The notes under the pieces are model-generated. The model saw nothing but the letters and a program-made list of their open reading frames with translations, was not told the DNA's origin and did no database searches. Below are positions 1 through 13,000 of a stretch of 64,000 nt of DNA, one piece after another (position 1 is the stretch's first letter; the number at the start of each line of letters is the position of its first letter). The position numbers were made by a program, and so were the translations under genes. Source of the stretch: Piscicola geometra (lineage: Eukaryota > Annelida > Clitellata > Hirudinida > Piscicolidae); contig OX030958.1 in the NCBI GenBank assembly GCA_943735955.1, positions 6,082,126 through 6,146,125 on the forward strand, in the 5' to 3' direction.

Positions 1-34
1 TGCATTGTATTGTATTGTATAAAGTGTGTTTAAT

Positions 35-576
35 TAGCGAACTACCAACTAACATTTTCAAGATTTCTCTAAAAAAAATTGTTAAGTAAAATATTTGCTA
101 GGTTCTCCATTATTATTTTAACATCATTGGATTCGCAAAAAAATCCTGAGTCTAAAATGGTTTATATTGCCATGAAAATTTTGGGGGAAATAAGGAGCTA
201 ATCTAGAAGTTTATGCTCTAAAATGAACATAGAAACGCATATAGAATATTCTGCCTTCGTAAAATTATCGTTATAAAGTGAAAAAGGGTATAATACAAGT
301 TATTAAATGTTTATTAAATGGTTTTTCAAATAAAAATTCTTATAAAAGGGCTTTTGAATAAGATCTAAAAATTTTTAAATCGGTATGAATAGTGAAGTAA
401 AAAATGTCAAAAAAACTTCACATTTTTATATCTTTTTATCTAAATCGAATTTTTCAATTCTGAAAACGTATATATTATTATTTATTATAGAAATACTTTT
501 GTTCACAATATTATTGTTATGCGAATTGTAATAATACATTTTATATATATTTTAATCACAAATTGGTAGTTCGCTA
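35..576. mobile_element. Mariner-like MITE with 14-bp perfect terminal inverted repeats
   Basis: TAGCGAACTACCAA at 35-48 is the exact reverse complement of TTGGTAGTTCGCTA at 563-576. The outermost TA dinucleotides look like a TA target duplication, as in Tc1/mariner relatives. The 542-bp interior is AT-rich and has no meaningful ORF, so this is a non-autonomous copy. It probably lies in the SPOP intron upstream of the first visible exon. Confidence 0.75.
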
Positions 577-771
577 CCCAGGATCTTAAAATAGTAATAA
601 TAAATATTATTATATTGTATATATTGTGTTTAATTATAGTAATAATAATGTTATTGTGTAAAGTGCATGCAATACGAATTATTTATTTATTATTATTTAT
701 TTGGCTAGTTGGTAGGGCTAAGGGTGTTATGATTTCTAGTTTAATTTATAATACTGTTGAGCATACACACA

Positions 772-772
772 T

Positions 773-824
<52 letters not shown>

Positions 825-1140
825 CATACACACACGAATAAACACACACGTACACAGCAAGGTCTGCAGTCTTCAATGCGATGTTTGAGCATGAGATGAG
901 GGAGAGAAAGCACAGCATGGCCGAGGTGGAAGATGTCGACTGTGAGGTGTGTGTGTGTTTGTTGATATGTGTGTGTGTGTTTGTTGATATATGTGTGTGT
1001 GTGGCATATACAGTTTTTAGTTCTTGAACTTACCGCTATAATGTTTTTCCAATATCACTCTCCCTACTTACATCATCATCATAAATACTAATATCATCAT
1101 CACCACTTTCTTCATCATCATCATCATCATCATCATCACC
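772..1140. repeat. Microsatellites (CA)n, (GT)n and (CAT)n flanking a SPOP exon
   Basis: (CA)n occupies about 772-822, GT-rich sequence about 947-1005 and (CAT)n about 1101-1140. They lie immediately before and after the SPOP exon at 870-946 and directly before the exon at 1146. They produce spurious poly-His/Thr reading frames and are not coding. Confidence 0.85.
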
Positions 1141-3926
1141 ACTAGGTAATGGCCGAACTTTTAAGGTTCGTCTACACAGGCAAGTCTCCAAACCTCAGCA
1201 AAATGGCCGACTCTCTACTTGCCGTTGCTGACAGAGTTTGTTGTTGTTTTTGTTTTGGTTGTTGCTGTTTTTTGTGATTATGTTGTTGATTTTATATTAT
1301 TTATTTATTTATTTATTGAATCGATTTACTTAATCTGCAACTCATTATCACTCAACCACCATTCATTTGCAACCCTTCTCCTCTACCGTCATCAATCACC
1401 TTTCAATATTCATCACCTACCATCCCTCACAATCCACCTAACGCCTCTCAACACCTAATCTACTACCGCCCATGCACCACCCTTCACCCACCATTCCCAT
1501 CCTCACCACTCACCATCCAGCATCCCTCACCCACACAGCATCCACTCACCAACCACCATCCATTCACCACCAACCAGCATCCACTCACCAACCAGCATCC
1601 ACTCACCAACCACCATCCACTCACCAACCACCATCCACTCACCAACCACCATCCACCCACCAACCAGCATCCACTCACCAACCACCATCCACCCACCAAC
1701 CAGCATCCACTCACCAACCACCATTCACTCACCAACCACCATCCACTCACCACACAGCATCCACTCACCAACCACCAGCACCCCTCACCAACCACCGTCC
1801 ACTCACCAACCACCATCCACTCACCAACCACCATCCACTCACCAACCACCATCCACTCACCAACCACCATCCACTCACCAACCACCATCCACTCACCAAC
1901 CACCATCCACTCACCAACCACCATCCACTCACCAACCACCATCCACTCACCAACCAGCACCCCTCACCAACCACCAGCACCCCTCACCAACCAGCATCCA
2001 CTCACCACCAACCACCAGCACCCCTCACCAACCAGCATCCACTCACCAACCAGCAGCCACTCACCACCAACCACCAGCACCCACTCACCAACCACCATCC
2101 ACTCACCACCAACCAGCATCCACTCACCAACCAGCATCCACTCACCACCAACCAGCATCCACTCACCACCAACCAGCATCCACTCACCACCAACCAGCAT
2201 CCACTCACCACCAACCACCAGCACCCCTCACCCACACAGCATCCACTCATCAACCAGCATCCACTCACCACCAACCAGCATCCACTCACCACCAACCACC
2301 AGCACCCCTCACCCACACAGTACGCGCTGGAGAGGTTAAAGGTTATGTGCGAGGAGTCGTTGTGCACTTCGCTGACGATCGACAACGTCTCCGACATCCT
2401 CATCCTGGCAGACCTGCACAGCGCCGAACAACTCAAGACACACTCTATCGAGTTCATCAACAGGTGGTCGTGGTTACGGGGGGGTTGGGGGTGTTGGGGA
2501 TTGGTGGGTTGGTTGATGGGGGGATTTTTTTCTCTGTTGTGGTTGTGTTGTTATGGTTACTATTTTGTCGCTTTTAGTTCTTTGTTTTTACTCCGCATGA
2601 CCGAACCATCCCGGTCTCATGTGGAGTAGGTATGTGAACACCTCTGATGTTGTAATTGTTTTTGTTGTGGCGGTGTTGGGTTGTCATGGTGGGTTTGTTG
2701 TGTGGTTGTTGTCGCTATCGTCTTCGTGTGATTTTTTGTTGTTGCTTTTTATCGCATCAATTGTTCTTTTCACGCTTGATTGAACCAACTAGGTCTCATG
2801 AGAATTAAGGTCGCGAACACATATCCCTCTTCTTTCAGAGCCTCATTGCCGTCGTTGCTATGAAAGAGCTCTTTTTCCTATTTCACGGGCACTCGCACAA
2901 GCGGTCATAGTATTCTCTAGCAGTCCAAACAACAAACAACTGGCATCTTCTTAGAGGAATTTATGCGCTAGAATGCGCTGACGGGACAGTGGCCACTGCG
3001 TAGTAGTGCCAGAGGTGTTTCGCCTCGTCTCCAGATTATATTTCGTCTTTTCTACTTGGCGCTGTAGTTATTTATCCGTCTTGAATCCGTCTCTCTGGAA
3101 GCTTCAAACTTTCCATTGCCGACCGTGTGACTTGCTCGTCCGCTGTTGCCCGTAGTGTTGAGTGGTCTTCACCCAGCCTCAGCATCCTCTCATAGACTCT
3201 CACAGCCAGCACGCAACTTCTTCTTTTTGGCCGACAAGATTTCCAGTTTTTATTTCATATCACTTAAACCCACTAGCCATCCGTCAAAACATAACTACGC
3301 CATAAAAACCACACCCTCAACCACATCCACAACCATAAACACACACTCACATCCGCGCCACATTCTTGCATTCTCAACCACACAACCAACATACCACAAC
3401 CCCACTACAACCACACCACCACAGCAAAACCACCATGCTCTCACATCCACTACATCTTCAACCACACACACCACAACCATGTTCTCACATTCACACTCAC
3501 ACACCCTCAACCACTCACATCCACACTTACACACCCTCAACCACTCACATCCACACCACCACATCCACATTCCCAAACCCACACTCTCACATCAACAGCC
3601 ACACTCTCACATCCACAACCACACACACCACCACAACCACACACATCACCACAGCCACGCACACCACCACAACCACACACAACCACACACACCACACACA
3701 CCACCTCAACCACACACACCACCACAGCCATACACACCACCACAACCACACACACCACCACAGCCACACACACCACCACAGCCACGCCACCGACGTGATG
3801 GACACGAGCGGCTGGAAGGAGTTGGTGTGCACGCACTCGCATCTGGTGGCAGAGGCCTTCAAGGCGCTCGCTTCCCAGCAAATCCCTCCCCCCGAACGAC
3901 CCAAAAAGCGCGCCAAAGTGACGTAA
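870..3926 (+). CDS. SPOP: Speckle-type POZ protein, 3' portion (BTB and BACK domains, NLS tail)
   Basis: Substrate adaptor of Cullin-3 ubiquitin ligases. It binds substrates through an N-terminal MATH domain (not in this window) and CUL3 through BTB/BACK. Exons: 870-946, 1146-1235, 2321-2463, 3782-3926. All junctions are GT-AG and in phase (exon 1 starts in phase 1, the second junction is phase 0, the third is after AG of a split Ser codon). The reading is close to vertebrate [13 protein letters not shown] in the BTB, then [19 protein letters not shown], then [15 protein letters not shown] in the BACK region, [30 protein letters not shown], and a basic tail [12 protein letters not shown] resembling the nuclear signal. 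The gene is 5'-truncated by the window edge: the MATH domain and the start of BTB must lie upstream. Introns 2 and 3 are filled with minisatellites. An AATAAA at 4373 could be the poly(A) signal. Confidence 0.93.
1485..2318 (+). repeat. Minisatellite in SPOP intron (CACTCACCAACCACCATC family)
   Basis: About 830 bp of 18-21-bp units alternating CCACTCACCAACCACCATC with variants carrying CAGCATCC and CACCACCAACC. It runs up to the acceptor (CCCACACAG at 2312-2320) of the BACK-encoding exon. It is open in several frames on both strands, but the composition is that of the repeat, so no protein is called. Confidence 0.9.
3290..3781 (+). repeat. CACA/CCACAACCA-rich minisatellite in last SPOP intron
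   Basis: Imperfect units such as CACACACCACCACAACCA and CACATCCACAC fill the end of the intron up to the acceptor at 3780-3781. The array is C/A-rich on the coding strand and effectively forms the tract upstream of the 3' splice site. Confidence 0.85.
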
Positions 3927-6280
3927 TGGCGTTCGAGATTTTTAAAAGTATTTATTATCTTTTTATTTTTTTCCTAGCGTTTTATTAATTCATTGTTGTT
4001 TTTAAATATTCTATGTTATTACTTTATTATTACTGTTATTATTATTATTGTTTTTTCATTGCGGGTTCGGTATTTATATTCGTACGGACAATTTATTTTA
4101 CTTTTTTTCTAATGTCGCTTTCAAACTTTGTTCGATAATTTAAATTGGTTGATCACAATTAGCATTATTACTTAATTAGTTGATTAATCATCATTTTCAT
4201 TACAATTCATTGGTTTTCGCCATCATTATCATTAGCTATGAGATGCTAATTAATTCTATTAATTAAATTGACGCCATTAAACTCTTGTCCACGTTTTGTT
4301 CACTTCATTTTCCTCTATGTTGCAAGCATTTATTTATTTACAACACTAGTTAAAATTCGTGAAAATTATTTTAATAAAATTTTAGTGTTTAATATTTATT
4401 TTGCGTTATTTTTAGTTAAATAAATGCGATTTTAAATCACATTAGTCATTTCCGATGGAATTATTACGTATCTAATTATAACTAACACGTGCTTCAATCG
4501 TCATTAGCTTCATCATCATCATCATCATCATCATCCTCATTATTGTTTGATATTGTACAAATAATAAGCACTCTCCATCATCATTATCATAAACATAACG
4601 ATCATCATCATCACTCCACAATATCATCGAAATTATGTTCGTAACAGCTTATCACTTATTTGGACGCGTGAACTGTTCATTTCTACAAGACATAGGCCTA
4701 ATTCTATCAGAAATTATAAAATCTATGACGTTTCTATCCGTCTTCAGCCTATATAATTATTGTAATTCTAATAATTATATATAACAAAAGATTATAATCT
4801 AGGTGTCTGATACTAAAAATACGGCGACATACCTTAATAAATGGTTCCAAATTAAAATCAATCTTCATATATGCGTTTTTAACCGGCCATATTTAAGCTT
4901 TTAATTCGCTCTGAATAAACTTTCATTATGGTGTCTTGTTTCTTTTCATGATAGTTCATATTATTAGCAATGTTTGCTTGGTATCTTCAGGTTATGTTTC
5001 ATATTTGTATTAGTTATTATTATTATTACTATTTGTATTATACCATTAAATGTGAACAGCATTGATTACCTCTATCGAAGAACATTCAGGCGTGTTTGTA
5101 GTATCAGCCGAAGATATCTCCACACATTATTCTTATCCACGTCCCATCCAATAATAGCAATTCTCGAAACTAACGCCAAGTTTGTCACCGAAGAACACCA
5201 TGTATATGGCGCACCCTGTGTGCAAAGGCAAAAACGGGCGAGAAAAAAATTGGTAAAAAAGAAAAGTAACAGAACAAAATGTTTTTTTGGAAAATCTTTA
5301 AATTCTCTTAGAAAGCTTTGAGAGGAAATAAGAGCCAAAAAGTGCGGCTTATACATGGTGTTGGATTCTCTCCTTCAGTTAAACCTGATTCGCATTACGA
5401 TTATTCACAATTGTGCATCTGTCCATCCACCAAGACTATCAAATACTTTTGTTTTATCAGCTCAGCACTTTTGTCTATATAGGACCATAAAACTTGTTAT
5501 GTCAACTCCTAAACTATCTAATTATATATTAATTGAATTAGTAAATATTAATTAGTTTTTATATATACTTACTAATTAATTCTGTATGTTTTTTACAGCG
5601 GATTTGATTTATTTATTTTGATTCATAAATGATGAAATAAGATGACAAGCATTATTCGTCGAGACATTTTGGGGGCCAACAAGTATAATTAAAGTGGCAT
5701 GATGATTCCGGAAATAGTGGGTGATCCGGAGAATAGTGAGTGAATTATTTCAAATAATATTTGGGTGGTTTAGTGTATGAACGATCGTGTAGGAGCTTGA
5801 GAAAGGGTTGGTCGATGAGAGGGGATGGGGTAGGCTTTGGGGGTTTCTGATGAGAAGTTTACTTGTCTTCGTCCATCGTTTGATCGACCCTTCAAAATGA
5901 TTTTATGTTCATTAAGAATAATCATATTAATAATTATTATAATATTATTTTAAAAAAGAATTTACAAGAATATTTTTGCAATGGATTCTACACGTATCCT
6001 TTCTCACTCAGTGTTTCTACTTTATTTCAATCAATTCGTGTCTGCACTGTTTAATACATATAACGAATTTATGCAACCCCAGTATATTCAGTTCACACAC
6101 AAACACACTATATATATATATATGTGTGTGTGTGTCTGTATGCATGTGTGAATCTGTCCGAACGACTGGAAACAAATTAAAAAAACTTGTTTCAATAAAA
6201 TGCATCATATTACGACTTAATTACTTTAGTGCATCATATAGAAATTAAACCAAAGGTATTAACGTAAAACACCAGATTTT
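3927..6280. other. AT-rich spacer downstream of SPOP, no gene recognised
   Basis: Contains (ATC)n at about 4510-4535 and AATAAA at 4373. The short open frames (for example 4974-5321 on + and 5072-5356 on -) have no recognisable family and no good splice context. The 5080-5260 stretch has somewhat gene-like composition and may be a decayed transposon fragment. Confidence 0.5.
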
Positions 6281-6286
6281 TCAGAT

Positions 6287-6420
6287 CAGGGTCGGTGATC
6301 TGCTGCAAATCTTGGGGTGTCCTACCTAGCGTAGAAAGCGGTTCTGGGGTCCGAACCATTGAAGTGGACCCATTAACTACCAGAAAGTGGTGGGTCCGGA
6401 TCCCAGGATCGCCGCCCGTG
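6287..6420 (-). mobile_element. hAT-like MITE family A, short deletion copy
   Basis: Begins CAGGGTCGGTGATCTGCTGC and ends GGATCGCCGCCCGTG, which is the family A terminus in reverse orientation (compare the copy at 55154-55497). It is only about 134 bp, so most of the interior is missing. No clear target duplication is seen. Confidence 0.65.
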
Positions 6421-6689
6421 AGTTTAGCCATTATAATTTATTTTTAAAACTAGGATTATAATTTTTCTTAAAATTATATGTATTTCTGTGCTGCATAAAT
6501 AAAAATATTTGTACAAATATGTTTTGAATGTTGGATTACTCTGTATCAACTAAATTTATAAATTAATAAAAGCAAAATATTCTTCTTGTACCTATAGTTT
6601 CTGTTTTGAAATATTTTATGCCAAGAATTCAAAATACAAGTTTAAATTTTTTTCATTGAAATTAAAAACATAGTTTTATTAATTTTTTT

Positions 6690-6955
6690 ATGGTAATTTT
6701 TTTAATTTTATTTTTTTATTGTAATTTTTTATTGTAATTTTTATTGTAATTTTTTTATTGTAATTTTTTTATTGTAATTTTTTTATTGTAATTTTTTTAT
6801 TGTAATTTTTTTATTGTAATTTTTTTATTGTAATTTTTTTATTGTATTTTTTTTTATTGTAATTTTGTATTGTAATTTTTTTATTGTAATTTTTTTATTT
6901 TAATTTTTTTATTGTACTTTTTTCATTGTAATTTTTTTATTGTAATTTTTTTAAT
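6690..6955. repeat. 14-15-bp AT minisatellite (TTTTTTATTGTAAT)n
   Basis: About 18 near-identical copies of TTTTTTATTGTAAT with length variation in the T run. It is non-coding. Confidence 0.9.
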
Positions 6956-7478
6956 GAATAAAATAAATTCAGAACTAAAAATTGGTTTGGTTACATTGTT
7001 TTTTATTTTAAAAACGTTTTTTGGTAACATTGTAGTAAATAAATGTGAAACCAAAAAAAAGATATTCATTAAAGATTTCTCGTGGTGGTGTTCTCTGCCG
7101 CTATCATTTGAATGAAAGCTGTTGCTATTTTAGCAAAATGTAACATTTTAACATTTCAAATGTGAAAAAAATCAACAAAAAAACAATTGTAAAGTTTCAG
7201 AGCTTTTTTTTGTAAAAAAAAATTCACAATTATAAAAATAGAAGTTTATTAGTGTAAAAACCATAGATATAGTGTATTGTTTTTTGTAGGATATCTATGG
7301 TAAAAACGAATTAGCTTTAAACATATATATATAGTATATATGGTATTATATATTACTATATTATTATATATTACTATAGGTATATAGATGAAAATGATAA
7401 TTGACTTTATTTTTCAAAGCGCTTAAGATTTAAGTATATATATTTTTATAAATGTTGTAACCATATATATCCTACAAA

Positions 7479-7798
7479 CATGGGCGGCGATCCTGGGGGG
7501 GGGGGTTCTGGGGTTCTGATGAAGACCATTTCTAACAGTTTTGAGGATATAGATTCTCCAAATAGTATCTCGACCTAATTTGTTACAATTTTTCTATTTT
7601 GTTTCACCAACTTCACGATGTACTGATCCTCCCACACTGATGTCTTTCTTTTCTTCTTTTCCATCCATATTTTCAATCAAACCATGATTTTTTCATTCAT
7701 GTTTTAAAAAATTTTCATTGTAAAAAGTGGAGAGGGTTCACATTAAAGTGGAAAGGTCCGGACTCTAATACCCCCTCCCCCCCAAGACGCCACCCATG
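7479..7798 (+). mobile_element. hAT-like MITE family A copy
   Basis: Starts CATGGGCGGCGATCCTGG and ends CCAAGACGCCACCCATG, an inverted match to the start. It carries the family interior, including a short G-run, a stretch like AAAAAGTGGAGAGGG, and a G/C-rich 3' segment. It directly abuts a family B element beginning near 7803. Confidence 0.7.
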
Positions 7799-7802
7799 GG
7801 AC

Positions 7803-8190
7803 GGATACCCATAATGTTCAGGCACCAACATTTTCACACAAACTCATTTTTGGCCCTTAGTTTGGAAATAAATTTAAATAACAAGAGTGTGTGTGTTGGT
7901 AATTATGGCGAACAATAATATTACTCGAATTTCAATAAGATGACTAATTTAATTTGACTAAGAATAGGAGGACTTATGCGCAAAGAACTTTAAAATTTAA
8001 AAAATTAGAATTTTCATCAATTTTTAATAATAATAATAATAATAATTACGAGCATTATTCTAGAGGCGTATAACCCGAACGAGCTTTCACGTCATTTAGG
8101 CTGCATATTTTCATTTGCGCCTTTGGGCTACTAGGGCATTGGTTGCACTCGAACCAAGGACTTTTTATTGGTATTTACGGTATTAAATGG
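7803..8190 (+). mobile_element. Family B MITE (5'-truncated) interrupted by a SINE fragment
   Basis: The segments ATACCCATAATGTTCAGGCA, GGCGAACAATAATATTACTCG and TTTGACTAAGAATAG are shared with the copies at 14405-14635 and 22921-23284. The 3' end GGTATTTACGGTA matches their terminus. A tRNA-derived SINE fragment sits at 8065-8168 inside it, so the locus is nested. Confidence 0.65.
8065..8168 (-). mobile_element. tRNA-derived SINE fragment
   Basis: Shares GGCGTATAACCCGAAC and CTAGGGCATTGGTTGCA with the better copy at 49376-49488. A B-box-like GGTTCGAGTGC reads on the minus strand at 8145-8155. The A-box end is missing, so the head of the SINE is lost. Confidence 0.6.
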
Positions 8191-8199
8191 CCATACTGG

Positions 8200-10095
8200 C
8201 GTATAAGCGTTCGTGCCTATGTATAAAATTTGCCCTATTTCAATGTCTATTTTTTATGGTCTATTTGATCAATGTCTGTTTTTAAATGTCTCATTTGTCC
8301 ATTTTCGAAAAGCGCTGTTGGCTTCAGTGGTTGTGGAGACGTCAAAAGCGTAAAAAGTCTCGAGATAAACGACTTCTCAAGAGTGCCATTTTATAGAGTC
8401 AATATAAAACTGTTTGAAGTTACGTTATCGAACTATAGTCGTTTAACATATCGCAAACTGAAAATATTTTGAAGGTATTTATTATACGAAATAGAAGTTA
8501 TTAATATTTAAAACTCATTAGAAGGCTTTTCACAAACACCCACATCTCTATGACGACAGGAATAAACTTGAAAGAGCTTTAAAGCATGCTGTGTTCAGTT
8601 TTATAAAAATGAACGAGTAAATGAAGCTCTGCAAGAATTCCACTGAATAATATTATCATGACGTGTTTGAGCAATATCACCTGTTGACAAGGGCAGTAAA
8701 AGTGCAGTGAAGGCGCCATTAGTGAGCCTTTTAGTGACTTATCTTCGAATTGTTGATCAATAAAGAAGAGAACATTATGATTTCATATGTGTGTGAGTAT
8801 GGTATCAATGTTAACTGCAAAGAGAACTTTTGTAAGTTATATATCGTAAAACATAATAGGTCATAAAACTTAATATGTTGTAAAGCATAATATGTAGTTT
8901 AAAATAATATGTAAAATACTCTTTATTAAATAACCCATATTGCTTTGGAATAAAAGTGACCCTTCGAGGCATTCTAACAGTTTTTTAGATTTAACGGAAT
9001 TTAACAATAAATACTGTTAAATATGTTCAACGCTGAGCTGTATACTTAATGGGATCTAGTTTGAATACACCCTCTTTCTATTTCTCAATATTTCTTTCTC
9101 TCACTCTGTCTCACTCTCTCTCTCTCTCTGTTTAAGAGCCGTGTGTCGCTTTAATGAAGTTTGTCGCCTGCTGCTAATGGAGATTTGAAGGGTTTGGCTG
9201 GTGGTGAAAGCAAGAGGAAATATGAAAATCATCTTGTTGAAGCCTGCCAAAAGAGTTCTACTGCTCAAATGAACACTTGTATAGAAAAGAATATATGTTT
9301 TTACACGGTAGTTTTAACATTTTAATGAATAATATAATGTCAAACTCTCTATAGAGACTAACTTCTGGATCATTCACTCGTCAATGCTAGGTTACCAAGT
9401 TTGATAACTTTTTTATATCTTTTTTTTAATTTAATTTTATATTGTTAATCTATAATAAAATAAGATGTATGAAGCTAAATGCTTATTGAAGTTATATATA
9501 AAATCTTAAATTAATTTATGGATTAAAAATGTTATTGAAAGCTCCAAGGTCCCAAGTAAGCATGTCAGACATTTAAAAATCTTTTGAAGTGTATAAATTA
9601 TACCGTATAATATTGCTAGCAATTGCTGCATCATTATCATTAATTTTTTAAATCAACATTTATCTATTTAGCTTTGATAAATACAATTTTAATATAAATC
9701 AACTCTATTATTATTCTTTAAAGGTTTATTTGACATTTCAAAAGCTTACTAAGTCATTTTTTAAACCCTTTAATTACTTCTTCTGCGAATTAATTGCAAC
9801 AAAGACGATGCTGAAAGCCTTCCGATAGATTTAGTCGACATCAAGATCTAGTTTCTCCGTTATTTCCACCTGTGTGCAACTTAATGGCACATTATACAAG
9901 GCAGTTAATCAAAATAGTCTTACCGAGTTGACTTGTTTACCCGTTCATTCAAAACTTCCTTTGTTAGTTCTATTCATTAACTGAGAATCAATAAAAATTT
10001 CAGCGAGCTTTAAATAATAATAATAATAACTTATTAGTTATAATAAATTATTATTTATGATTATAAATATTAATATTAACTTATTTTTATTTCAG
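8200..10095. other. Spacer upstream of the large low-complexity gene; possible missed exon
   Basis: No gene is recognised. A stretch at about 8521-8617 reads KAFHKHPHLYDDRNKLERAL on + after an AG, with otherwise non-repetitive composition, but it lacks a convincing donor and a known family. (CT)n lies at about 9105-9130. Upstream exons of the 10098 gene could lie here. Confidence 0.35.
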
Positions 10096-10097
10096 AA

Positions 10098-13000
10098 ATG
10101 GTTGGAAGAACAAGAAAAGAAGTGGAAATCAGAAAAGAAGGTGAAGACGAGAAGGAAGATTTGTTTGACTTTTTCGGCCTCAAACTGAGTTTGGTTGTTC
10201 AGCATTTACTGTCACCCACCTGTGAAGAACCCTTCGATGACTCACTTGAAAGTGAAAAGAAAACAATTAAGAAACTGCGGAAAGGAAACGAATTAAATGT
10301 CAAAAAAAAAGTTGAAAGAAAAAAGAAAAATATTAATAAAGAATTGAATAATGTAGCTTACGGTTCAGACCTTCATTTCACAACTAACGGTCAGGTTGAC
10401 CGCATAAATTTGGATGAAAAAATTCTATGCCAACCTACGCCAGAAGACCTTATTTCACTATCTGATGAAACTGACAATTCCTTTATACATCTTGATGAAG
10501 GAAGGACAACTGAAAACAAAATTTTCATTTTAGAAAATCTTATCGAAAGCATAGAAATAAATGAAAAACTCGATTCAGGGTTCAAAGATAGTGTGAATGA
10601 CAGCACGTTCAGTAATATTGATTCAGACCTTTCGCTTGAGATAGCCATAAAAGATTTAAAAGAAAAAAAGAAGAATGTGAAGGTTAATAAATCACCATTG
10701 AAGTTTGCTGAGTCAGCGTTGCAAAGTACAGGAGAGCATCTTGAGAAGAGCAAGAAGAATGGAGCGGAAGAGATTGCATCGGTTGATGATGGCTACAACA
10801 CCATTGAAGAACACAAGTTTGTTGGAGTGGATTCGTCAGAAAGCGCTGCAACGAAGAAGGAAAAGAAATCTAAAAGTAGAAGTTTATTTTCAAAATCTAG
10901 CGAACAAACTATAAAAATGTATTTCAAGCAAGTTAAGCGAACAGAAAGAGTGGCGGAAATTTGTGATCAAAGCAATCAGGAAAGTAATTTAACCACCGAG
11001 ATCAAAACTAATAATCTTAAAAGTATTCCAAATTTCAGCAACTCAAAAACTTCAAGGTCTTTGGTGCAATACAATGACGTTTTTAAAAAAACGGTAAACA
11101 AGCGTTCAACAAAATCAAACGCGCATTCCGAAAACACCAATAAGCAGAACATTTGTAAACAAAGCAAACTAGATCGAGTTAAAACAAATCATAAAATTTT
11201 TTTTAACGAAAATTCTATAAAAAAGAGAAAGGGCTTTAGGCTTCACTTGAATTTGTTGACCATCCGACTACTGGAAGAAGACTTGATAAGAAATACCTTT
11301 CACTTGATAAGTGAAAACGAAATCATAAAAAAAGAAAATATCGTTGAGACAGAAAAGCTTTTGAATACTGTTCTTTCTTTTCCATCTTGTAGCAAGAGTC
11401 TCTGTCAACCGAATTCAAGTCTCTGCCGTTCAATCCATTGCGATTTTTCTGAAGTTTTGTCGGAAAGGTTAGATAATGAAATGGCCGCTGCGAACTTAAA
11501 GCAACTTTTGCAAGAGACCAATTCGGAAATCAAAAATTCAGTCCTTACCAATGATCTACACTTGAAAAGTCCACACGATTCTCCCTACAAAAAAACTCAC
11601 AACTACGTTGAGACAATCATGAAAAAAGTAAACTCTGAAAACCCTAAGTTTTTAAAATTTAACATCAGTGAATTTGAAAGCTCTGAGCAAGTTTTTGAAG
11701 ATGAGCAAGCAAGAGACTTGATCTCTTTCGAGGAGATTGTCAGTGATGCTAAAGGAGGGCGAGAAGAAGAAGAAGCTGCAGAAGTGAGTCAAGAGAAGGA
11801 AGTCGTTCTAGGCGACGCTTCATCCGAAGGTTTTGAAATACTCACAAATGAAAGTACCAAACACAACAACTGCATTGACATCAACAACAACTTCAACAGA
11901 GACTACAACAACCACTGCAACAACTTCAACAGCAGCAACAATTCATCGCCCAATGCATCGAAAAACTCCATCGCAAACATCCGACTCAGCTGCAACAGAC
12001 CAGTCTACAAAAGGAAAATCAGCGTCTTATCTTCAACCAGCCCCTCTCCTTCTGGCAGCAGTGGTGGTAGTTGTGGCGACCTCAGATTTTGTGACGTCGA
12101 CTGCACGATGGAGCAACAGGTGGTGGTTGACGCCGGAGTAGAAGCGGAGAATGGCTTCGGAAGACGATTTGAAGAATATAGTTTGCCTTTTGTCGAGTCT
12201 AATGTTGATGATGATGATGGTGATGGTGATAATGGAGCTGATGATTATGATGATGCAGCAGTAAATGAAAACAACAGTAACAATGGAATACCCAGAAGTG
12301 GTGATGATAATGATACATTCGATGATGATGACGGTTATGATAATGATATCAAACATTACAAAAACTTTTGTTTCAAAGAGGAACTCGATGACAGCAGTGA
12401 CACGATCACCAACGATGAATACAACAACAAAACCAGCCCTGACCACAACAACATCAACAATAACAACGACTGGAAAAACAGAACAAGCAAGATACGGGCA
12501 GGCGATTGCAAGAAGGGCGATGCCGATCTGTTGTTGAACTTCGTCTACAAGAAGCCTCAAAACGTCATTGACGAAGAGAACGAAGTGGTGTTGCAGTCGC
12601 TTGAAGAAGACGCGCATAGTCACGCAGAGAATGTGAACGAAGCCGACAAGGAAAAACTCGATGATTCCTCGTTGAAGTTTGATGAGGTTGGATTCTTGAA
12701 TGACCTGATGGCTGGCGACGATCTGAAAGATTTGAAGAAGGCATTGGAAGATAGCCAGTGTTGGCAGAGAAATGCCGCTCCATTGGAGGAGATTTCTGAG
12801 AATAAAAGTGAGAGGAAAAGTAAAAACATTAACACGTTTGTTAAAGCGAACAACCAGCAAGGAAGCAAAGAGGACAAGAGAGTTCTTATGTCGGCCAAAA
12901 CACAAGCGATTAAAGTGAGCTTGCAAATAGAAGAGAAGAAAATGCAAAGCTTGAACGAGCAAATGATTAACTTTCTGAGAAACAAAAAAGTTGGAAAAAA

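Noticed and set aside
1472..2629. 385-codon His/Pro/Thr-rich frame
   Set aside because: Minisatellite in a SPOP intron that happens to run into the SPOP exon at 2321-2463.
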